64,000 bases of DNA, taken from assembly GCA_004431415.1 (NCBI GenBank), contig QPMI01000452.1:124001-188000 (forward strand), given 5' to 3'. The position numbers were made by a program, and so were the translations under genes. Each line of letters opens with the position of its first letter. Position 1 is the stretch's first letter. Under the pieces are notes generated by a model. It had not been told where the DNA came from. It saw only the letters and a program-made list of their open reading frames with translations, and did no database searches. Below, piece by piece: positions 56,517-64,000 of the stretch. The stretch is from Cyanophora paradoxa. Lineage: Eukaryota > Glaucocystophyceae > Cyanophorales > Cyanophoraceae.

Positions 56517-56937
56517 GTCTGAACGAGAAATTGACGAAGGACGTACGGCGAAGCGGGCTTTGCTGGTTCTCTATAGCTAGCGCGATCTAGCTCGGCTCCC
56601 AATCACGCGTACCCCCTCCCGGCAGGCGGGCTGAGGCGGCGGCCTGCAGCTGGCGGCCTGAGGCGGCCCGGCGGGCTGAGCTCGAGGCAGCAAGAGCGCG
56701 AGCGCCGCGGCGGGCCTCGATCGTCGAGAATTAAATATATTCGAACCGAGCTCGAGGCCTAGGGCCTGGGCCGGGGGCTCCGCCGCCGCCGCGGAGGCGC
56801 CGCGCGCGCCGCGCCGCGCCGCGCCTGCGGCGCCGCCCGCCCTCCAAATCGATCTAGATCCGGATCCGGAAGCACTCTTGGAGTTCAGGCAGTCTCTTAT
56901 CATTCATTCAAGCTTAAGACGCCGACGTTACGATCGC
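56517..56937. other. Intergenic region
   Basis: Contains degenerate ggcggcctgaggc repeats (56625-56700) and a run of cgccgcgc near 56795-56835. I see no exon. Confidence 0.5.
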
Positions 56938-59326
56938 GAGGAGCCGAGGGACGTCCCCTTGGCCATGGCAACGGAGGGGCGCAGCGCGATGCTCTGCGGT
57001 AAGCGCGCGGCGACAAAGGTCGGAAACGGACGGAGGGGTTAACCGTTCTCTAGATTGAACGTTCGCTTCTCACTGAGTCACTCACCCTGGCCGTGGAGTA
57101 CCGAGAAAACGCCGTCCGCGCCGGGTTCGCAAAGCCCTGGAGGGGTACAGCGTTGGAGAAGCGGGGTGGTACGGGACGGAAGGAGAGGTACCCCGTGGCC
57201 CGTCAGGATGACCTCGGTTGCGCGGATGGCCTTAGGAGAAGCGAGCAGGCGCTCGAGGAACCTGGGGGGTACAGGAATTTACTCTTTGGTAGGGACAACA
57301 GGAAGGGGGTACAGGAACCTCGCGACTTCGGGTGCGTGCGAGCTTCGGGGGGCCGTCATTCGAATATGGGCTCCTTCGGGCATCGAATCCGCGAGGGTGG
57401 CGATGAAGGCTGGGGGGTACAGGACCTCAAACTAGGAATTGAAGCAGATGGGTACGTATGGGATTGGAAGACGCACGCGCGGCCGTGAGGAAGGAGTCGG
57501 TGTCGTATTGACTAACGAAGAGCTGCCTGAGGGCGGGGCGCACGGCCGAGTCTGGTGGATACGTCAAAGAAGAGGGGGTGCGATCATAGAGGGAGAGCGG
57601 ACGCGTAAGCCACCGCCAGAAGGCGGCATCGAAGCGGCAGGACCGGATCTCGAGCCTGGGGTGCGGGATTGAGCTCGAGAGGGGCGGGGTGCGATGGGAA
57701 GGGGGTACCGCTCGACGGATTCGAGGGCGTGGGAGGGCCAGGGGCCGGCGAGGGTGCAGCTGCAGGAGAGAACGACGGGGCCGGGGCCCCCGGGCGGGCG
57801 CCGCAGGAGGGCGCCCACGGCAGAGGCGGCGTTTAAGTCCAGGCGGCAGTCGGAGACCCGGAGGTGGCGGGCGCTGTACCCCGCCGAGGCCAGCGCCCTC
57901 AGCGTACCCCCCTCCGCCGCAAAGTCTGCGACGGAGAGGGAGCGGACGGCCCGCAGCTTCGGGGCCCGCGCCCTCAGCTGGTCCACGGAGATCCGCTCCC
58001 CGTCCGGCGGCCCGACGGTGACCGACCCCGCCGTCTCCAGCGCGGGCAGGAGGCCCCGGTGCAGGGGTATGTCGATGTACCCGTGCCCGTCGGGGTACTG
58101 GACGCTGAAGTCCTTGAGGAGGGGCAGGCGCATGGCGAGGGCCTGCCGAGGCGTCGTGCACGTGAGGGGGCGGGAAAGGCTGCGGGCGAGACCCGAGAGG
58201 GCGCACCAGGCAGGCGTCGTCGATGCCGTACAGCCGCCCGACCACGATGGAGAGCCGTTCGACTCCGGGGGGGACCGCTTCCCCGATCGCCAGGATTCGA
58301 TCCGCGGCCCGCCGGCTGCCGCGAACCCCAACACTCAACCAACCGAGGGCGCGGAATTAGATCCGAATTCGAAGGCGCACTGCCCGGAGTAGGAGACGTC
58401 CTCGAAGAGCCACTCGAGGGCGAGGTCCCGGAGGCCGGCGCAGAGCGGGGACCGCAGAGCGCAGGCCGCGGCGTCGGGGGGGACGGTGCCGGGCGGCGGC
58501 GGGATCCTCTTCGGCCTCGAGGAGGATCCGTACTGGTGCTTCCGCCGGAAGTTCGAGGGGCCGGCGCCGCCGGACTCGTCCGGGAGCCAGATCCTGCGCC
58601 CCAGGCCGCCCGCTCGCTCCCGGAGAAGAAGAAGCAGGGCAAGGCGGGGGGCGGACCGGAAGGCGGCGGCGGGGCTGGGGGGGGGCCCCAGCGCGGCGGC
58701 GCGCCAGGAGCGGCTGACGCGGGCGAGGCGGGCGCGGTCCTGCACGGGGACTTGCGCCAGGACGACGGAGAGGAGCTCGTCCGGGAGGGGCCAGAAGCCC
58801 GGCCCCGGCTCCGGCTCGGCGGCGCCGGCCCCGGGCGAAGCGGGGGACGCAGCTGCAGGGGCCACGGGCGACGCCTCCGCCGCCGCGGGCGCTGCGGCTG
58901 GAGGAGGCGACGGTGCCGGCGAGACTGCGAGCTGCCGCTGCGGCCGGGAGCGGGAAGCTGCAGCCGCAGCCGTCGGAGCCGACGCGGGCCTGGGCCTGCT
59001 GGGCGCTGCCGCTGCGGTCTTCGGCCTGGGCGCCGCAGAAGCTGCGGCCTGCGGCCGGGAGCGGGGCGCCTGCAGCTGTGACGTCGAAGCCGCGGCTGAT
59101 GCGGGCCGGGCCGCCGATGTCGACGTCGACGTCGGCGGGCGGTCCTTCTGCGAGGTCCGCGCTGCTGCGGCCCCTGCGGCGCGTCAGCCGATCGCTTTTT
59201 ATGCGGTCGATGCCGCGGCGTGGCGGCCGCACCTTCGCGCTCCTTCAGCCTGGCGAGGGCCTCCACCCTCGCTCGCTCGTTCGTCTTCCGCAGTTTGCCC
59301 GCCGCCGGGGCGGCGCGGGGCTCCAT
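56938..59326 (-). CDS. F-box/leucine-rich repeat protein 2
   Basis: A multi-exon gene. The proposed first exon 59326-59233 begins MEPRAAPAAGKLRKTNERAR. A long Ala/Pro-rich exon then leads into a clear F-box (WPLPDELLSVVLAQVPVQDR, ARLARVSRSWRAAAL; 58.7-58.8 kb). LRR-like segments follow in successive exons: LCAGLRDLALEWLFEDVS; ILAIGEAVPPGVERLSIVVG; RLPLLKDFSVQYPDG through RHLRVSDCRLDLNAAS; LEIRSCRFDAAFWRWL; LRQLFVSQYDTDSFL; FIATLADSMPEGAHIRM; FLERLLASPKAIRATEVILT; LCEPGADGVFSVLHGQ. The end is SLGSSRS with stop TAA at 56940-56938. Most junctions keep phase; the exact 5' end and the 59.23-58.93 kb intron are uncertain. Several introns carry GTACCCC before the acceptor. A likely SCF substrate receptor, not closely similar to F-box/LRR protein 1. 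Confidence 0.7.
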
Positions 59327-59589
59327 CGGTTGCTCGATCGCGTGCCTCTGCCTGCACCGCGACGCGGCGAGTGAGCTGGCGAACCCGGCGAAGTGTGTGG
59401 CCTTGCCGCTCAGCACGTATACGCCCAGCGGCGCAATGCGAGCGTTGGCGAACCTTGGAAGCTGCGGCCGCTCGGGTCGACCTTCACTGACGACCGTCGG
59501 ACAGAGAGAACACTAATCTAGTCGAACATGCGAGCCCGGCGCAGTCCATGAATTCGTGTATCCCCCCGCGCGCCTGCCGGGCCCTGCCC

Positions 59590-61158
59590 CAACTCGCGCG
59601 CTGCGCCGCATCGCGATCGTGCGCTGCGCGGCGACGTGGCGGTGGGCCAGCATCGCGCTGTGCGGCTCGCAGACGGCGCAGGCCTCCTACATCGAGAACA
59701 CAATCCGGTGCGCGGCAATGATGCTAAGCTAGGCGACCTGTGCAGCATTCCTAGAGCCCCCGCCGCGATCGGTAGATGTGGTTCTGAATGCGCGCGTGCG
59801 GGGCGCGCAGGCTGGCGCCGCTGGCGTCGGACGTGAGCCTCGTGACGACCTCGCAGCTGGGCGGAGCCGGCCGAACGGAATGGGAGCTGCACGCGCTGGG
59901 CTTCGAGCGGGCGGCGCTCGCGCGGGCGCCGGCGCCGTCGCCGCCGGCGCTGTGCGCGCTGCGGCGGCTGCCGCTGGTGCGGCTCGACCTGCGGGCGTGC
60001 CACGGTCTGCACATCGGCGCCCTCCTCGCGATCTCCGAGGCCCGCCGCCCCGCCCGCCCCCGCGCCGCACGCCGGGCCGGGGGCCGGGGCGCGGGCGGGC
60101 CGAGCGGGGCGGGCCAGATGCGGGGCTGGAGGAGCTGGAGCTGGGGGACCTGGCGAACGGGCTGCCGGCGTGCGTCCCCTCCGCCGCCGTCGTCGGCGAG
60201 CTCGCCGCCCTCGCCGCCCTCCGCCGCTTCTCCGTCCGTCCGCCCCGCCCCGCCCCGCCCCGCCCCGCCCCGCCCGCCCTGCCCGCCCCACACCGCCCGC
60301 CCTGCCCCGCCCCGCCCGCCCGCCCTGCCCGCCCCGCCCCGCCCGCCATGCCCCGCCCCGCCCCGCCCCGCCCCGCTCGCCCCGCCCGGCCCGACGCGCG
60401 CGGGGCCCCGGGGCGGGGCCGGCGCAGGCGAACTGGGGCTTCTCCCTCGACCCCGCGACCCTCGCCCGCCTCCTCCGTGTGCGCCTCCCCGCGCCCCCGC
60501 CCGCCGCCCCGTACCCCCCTCGCCCGCGCAGGGCTGGCGGCGGCTCGAGTCGTTCTCGCCGGGGCCCTGCGCCCGCGTCCTCGCCCCCGCCGCCTGCCTC
60601 GAGGCCCGCCCCGCCAGCCCCGCCCCGCCCGCCTGCCCCGGGGCCGGCGCTGAACCCGCGGGCAGGCGCTGGCGGGGCCGGAGGGCCGGCGGGGCTGGCG
60701 GCGCTGGGCTGGAGGCCTTCGGGGACCTGCCCGCGGGGCTCCCGCGCGCCTCGCGGCGGCGCCCTTCGCCCCGCGCCTCGCCGAGCTCGCCCTCGCCCTC
60801 GACCCGCCGCCTCCGCCGCCGCCCCCGCCGCCCTCGCCCCCCTCCTCGCCCTCCCCGCCCTCCGCTCCCTCCGCCTCCTCCTCCGCGCCCCGCCCGCCGC
60901 CCTCCCCGCGGCCCCGCGCCCCCCGCACCCCGCCCTCGCCCGCCTCGACCTCCGCGTCTGCCTCGCCGGCCCCGGCGCCCCCCGCCCGCCGCCGGGCCCC
61001 TGCCCCGCACGACGCGCCCGAGGTGCCGCCAGCCCCCCTCTGTCCCCTCGGCCTCCCGGGGCGGACGGGCGCGGCAGGGGGCGGCGGGGCCGATCTCGGT
61101 GCATGCGGCGCGGGCGCTAGTGGCCTCGCTCCCGGCGCTCCGCTCCCTGCGCCTCCAG
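59590..61158. repeat. Inverted segmental duplication, arm 2
   Basis: Reverse-oriented partner of 51520-52960, about 130 nt longer, mainly because of the expanded intron repeat at 60240-60395. The arms enclose 6.6 kb with the methyltransferase, Kazal and F-box/LRR 2 genes. Confidence 0.8.
60240..60395. repeat. GC-rich intronic minisatellite (CCGCC/CCCGC units)
   Basis: A run of ccccg, ccgcc and ccctg units expands the intron corresponding to about 52250-52330 in the other arm, where only a short version exists. Confidence 0.85.
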
Positions 61159-61609
61159 CGTCTGCCTCGCCGGCCCTGGCATCCCCGCCCGCCGCCGAGG
61201 CCCCCGCCCCGCGTGACGCCCTCGAGGTGCTGTATACCCCCTCTGCCCTCTCCCTCCGTCGCCGGCCGCGGCCGGACTTGCGCGCTTTGGCCGCCCGACC
61301 TCGCGCCCCCTTTCCGGCGGGCGCCCCCCGGCGCGCCCCCTGGCTGCCAGGCTGCGCGCTGTCTTAAATTGATTTTCGCCTGTAAGTGCATTTCGCGCTT
61401 TCGATCGCAAATTCTGTGAACTTTGCTGTCGTAATGAATTTAAAGAGGAATCAGAGAATTCGAGGAGAGAATTCGAATATCTAAATCGAATTCAGGAGCT
61501 CGAGAGAATATCTTTGATCTAGCTAGAAGCTCGGATAAACTTACAGGGGCAGGATCGAGGAGGAGCTCGAGGAGGAGAAAAATCAAATTAAAAGCAGGGG
61601 AGCTCAATC

Positions 61610-63725
61610 ATGACGTCGACGGGCGATGTGGACGCTCAGGTGCTCGGCCGCGCGCTGCGCGCCGCGCTCGACTTCCTTTTGCGCGTCGGCGTGGACCGCG
61701 CGGGGCGCATCGTGTACGAGTACGACCCCATCGAGGACAGGGCGCGCCACGCCAACGTGCCCGTCCGCGAGATCGGCACCGCGTGGGACCTGGCCGTGCG
61801 CGCCTTCATGATCAAATTCAAGAGATTCTCTCGGGCTCAAGCAGCGCGATCGCAGGTTCTCACCGATGCGCTCGGGCACCGCGGGCTCGACGAGCGCATG
61901 CAGGCGCGCATCGAATTATAATTCATAAATTGATATTAATTGCACAAGGCGAGCATCGTTCGAATTCGATTGGAAAAGCGCAGGCGTGGAGCGACCGCTT
62001 CTGCCGCATGCTGCACAGCTGGCACCTCCCGCACGCGGACGCGGCGCACCTGCGCGAGTCCGAGCTGCGGGAGCCCCCCAGCGTGGCGCACTCCGCCTTC
62101 CTCCTCCTCTTCCTCCTCGCCTTCCGCGGCCGCCAGGGGCGCCCCGGCGAGGCCGACGCCGCGGCGCGCGCCGTCGCCGAAGGCATCCTCGCCCAGCAGC
62201 GGTGCCGCCGCGTCTTAATATACTCTACATACTCTCTCCGATTAACACTTGACCGGCGAATTCCATCGTGAAGGGGGAACGGCTCGCTGAAGATTCACTT
62301 CGACCCCGCGCTCCCCGACGACGGCTGGGAGCTCTACGCCGGAGAGGTACCGTACTGGACTTGGTTTCGCTTTCGACAGGTCGCGATATATACAATATTA
62401 ATGGTTTCTCCGCAGGCGCTGCTGGCGCTGGCGTCGGCGGGCCGCGCCTGGCGCGACGCGCGGCTCCTCGAGGCCGTCGCCCGCGCCTTCGCCTTCTACC
62501 GGCGCGTGCCCTCTTAATCGTGATCGAAATAAATCAAAAGAGCGCCCCGCCCTGATATCGATCACGAGAGCGATAGCGAGGGGCCTCGGCCCCCTCGCTC
62601 ATACGATCGCGGCTCCGCGCAGGCTGACGCCGCCGACGGGGGGCTACCTCGCCTTCGCGTCGAACTGGACGTGCCAGGCCGCCGCCGCCCTCTACTTCGC
62701 CGCCGCCGACCTGGTGCCCCCGGCCCGGCCTTGTAATTGGTTCAACCTTTTTCATTTAGCAATTGATCTAGGGTTCTTACGCGACCCCCTCGTAAGATCC
62801 TTGATAACCAATTCGACCTTTGATTTTAGCACTCGAGCTCGAGTTCTTACGCGGCCCTCTTTAATTTGCGATTGCATTCCAGGACCGGCGCGACCTCGCG
62901 GGCCCCGCCTGTTCCATCGTCGCCGACCTCCAGGTCCGATCCCTCTCAAATCTCCGGAGATTATATCCTCGAGCTCTGATCTGATTCGATGTGCAGAGGC
63001 GCCTGCTCGACTCGCACTTCTGGTGGCACGTCGAGCGCTCGCCCGAGCGGCAGGCCGTCGTCGAGGCGAGCGCATTTATAATACGCGATGAAATCACCGA
63101 GTCGAGGAAGCTAAGAATGCTGGGAAACTAATTAACAGCTCTCAGGTCGCGTGCGGGGCGGAGGGTCTCGCGGACGCGTTCGCCGTCGCGCGCCACCGCT
63201 CCGGTGCGCAGCCAGCGGCTGCCGCGAGCGCGGGAAATTCGAATTCGATGGAATTCGAATTCGAAGCTGACGCTAGCGCTGGCCATGGATCACGATCATG
63301 ATCAGGCGCCGGGGACGCGGGGGCCGCCCGCGCGGCCCGCTCCTACGCCCAAGCCCTCGCGATCGTGAATTGAATTCTGTCATTATGACCACGTTGCGGG
63401 TCGGAAACGTTAATAAGCTGACAGAAGTATAATTTCCGCAGGCGTCCCGCTTCCTGCTGGACGCGCAGCGGCCTTCGGGCCGCGGGGCGGGCGGCTTCCC
63501 GCACTCTCGCACGAATCCGCTGCAGGTCGGTGGCCATGCGATGCGGGTCAATCCGCGGCCGGCTCGCTTTCGATCGATCAAGCGCGAGCAGTTCCTGATT
63601 CGGCGCGCCGGCAGCGGCTGGACGTGACGGGGCACGCGGCGAGCGCGCTGCTGAAGATCGCGGCCCTGCAGCTCGGGGAGAGATCGCCGGCCGGCGCCGC
63701 CCTGATCATGATCATGGTCACGTGA
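61610..63725 (+). CDS. Putative alpha/alpha-toroid protein, six-hairpin-glycosidase-like
   Basis: Twelve exons: 61610-61795, 61856-61903, 61984-62201, 62274-62346, 62416-62501, 62623-62713, 62883-62933, 62997-63065, 63146-63203, 63306-63364, 63442-63525 and 63615-63725. They give 377 aa in frame. The text has repeated helix pairs with the flavour of six-hairpin glycosidases and related cyclase-like toroids: DDGWELYAGEALLALASAGR, RLLEAVARAFAFYR, NWTCQAAAALYFAAADL, FWWHVERSPERQ, CGAEGLADAFAVAR, ARSYAQALAIASRFLLDAQ, GGFPHSR and RLDVTGHAASALLKIAALQ near the C-terminus (from about 342). I cannot name a catalytic pair or substrate. No signal peptide. Introns 61904-61983, 62502-62622 and 63066-63145 begin with GC. 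Fold assignment is by pattern memory only; the gene model is firmer than the function. Confidence 0.75.
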
Positions 63726-64000
63726 TCAAGCCTGGCGGGGCTAGCTAGGGTCGGCACGCGTACGTATATACGGGCGCCCGCATCGAATATTTTTATGGTA
63801 GCGGACCTACTAGCGGTACCGGTGTGCCACGGTGTTGGTACTACTAGCTTGGTAAACCTCTTGTCAGCCACGCGAGTATTTTATTCAAGCGGGTAAAACT
63901 GTACATGTATTCGAGTTTCCGCGCAAAATTGAACAGTGACGTCTGCGGCTGCGGACGGGGCCCGGGCTTGTGCCCGTGCCCCGCACGTGCCCCGTTGCCC

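Larger units (their letters stand above)
59590..61419 (+). pseudogene. Truncated inverted copy of F-box/LRR protein 1
   Basis: From about 59590 the sequence matches the F-box/LRR 1 gene starting inside the F-box (RIAIVRCAATW...) and running through the LRR exons to LPALRSLRLQ at 61158. The start codon and first half of the F-box are absent. At the 3' end the final exon is replaced by a second copy of an earlier segment (61159-61260 resembles 60955-61050), then unrelated sequence. In this copy the reading LPACVPSAAVVGEL is continuous, where the minus-strand gene has lost one C. Both ends are broken, so it is probably nonfunctional unless other exons are used. Confidence 0.7.

Noticed and set aside
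59518..61391. Minus-strand ORFs of 400-546 codons
   Set aside because: Antisense shadow of the inverted F-box/LRR copy and its minisatellite.
1..64000. CRISPR arrays, tRNA, rRNA, bacterial promoters or operons
   Set aside because: No spaced direct-repeat array, no rRNA-like stretch and no convincing tRNA cloverleaf seen. Gene structure is eukaryotic throughout. A tRNA or snRNA search program could still find small RNAs I missed.

Overview
The window is nuclear DNA of a unicellular eukaryote, most likely a GC-rich alga. The evidence is many short, phase-consistent spliceosomal introns (mostly 55-90 nt), an INCENP-type chromosomal passenger protein, an ankyrin/TKL kinase, F-box/LRR proteins and a REJ/GPS surface protein. 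A sizeable share of introns start with GC rather than GT and many have C-rich tracts. As I recall, frequent GC-AG introns are reported for haptophytes such as Emiliania huxleyi, so a haptophyte or similar lineage is my best guess, but lineage is inference. I see no bacterial operons, rRNA, tRNA or CRISPR array. Gene models below were assembled by hand from exons whose GT/GC...AG borders keep the reading frame.

Left third (1-26.6 kb): a large single-pass surface-protein gene (tandem Cys-pair modules, REJ region, GPS-like HLT site, one membrane span) and a convergent minus-strand gene. A block of at least 9.9 kb occurs twice in direct orientation, at 1-9907 and 16220-26148. The copies differ almost only by one-base homopolymer-length changes plus a few substitutions. 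At 9907/9908 the first copy is fused to the interior of the surface-protein gene. This is either a very recent tandem duplication of about 16.2 kb or an assembly artefact.

Middle (27.8-48.7 kb): a complete INCENP homologue (minus, 11 exons, 1134 aa), an ankyrin-repeat TKL kinase (minus, 20 exons, 559 aa), and three paralogues of an unrecognised polytopic membrane protein (one minus, two plus; 18 exons each, all with intact frames, about 656-688 aa). A 78-aa protein lies between them. The two plus-strand paralogues also share a conserved block upstream of their starts.

48.6-51.3 kb is a long gene-poor, AT-richer stretch with simple repeats and palindromes.

Right part (51.3-63.7 kb): an F-box/LRR gene (minus) head to head, 53 bp apart, with a probably organelle-targeted SAM methyltransferase (plus, 14 exons, 399 aa); a 119-aa Kazal-domain protein (minus); a second F-box/LRR gene (minus); a truncated inverted copy of the first F-box/LRR gene (plus); and a protein resembling six-hairpin-glycosidase (alpha/alpha toroid) folds (plus, 12 exons, 377 aa).

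The genes do not form an evident pathway. The most unusual signals are the polytopic family, the REJ/GPS protein, the GC-AG introns, and a GUACCCC motif found repeatedly in introns in the sense orientation.
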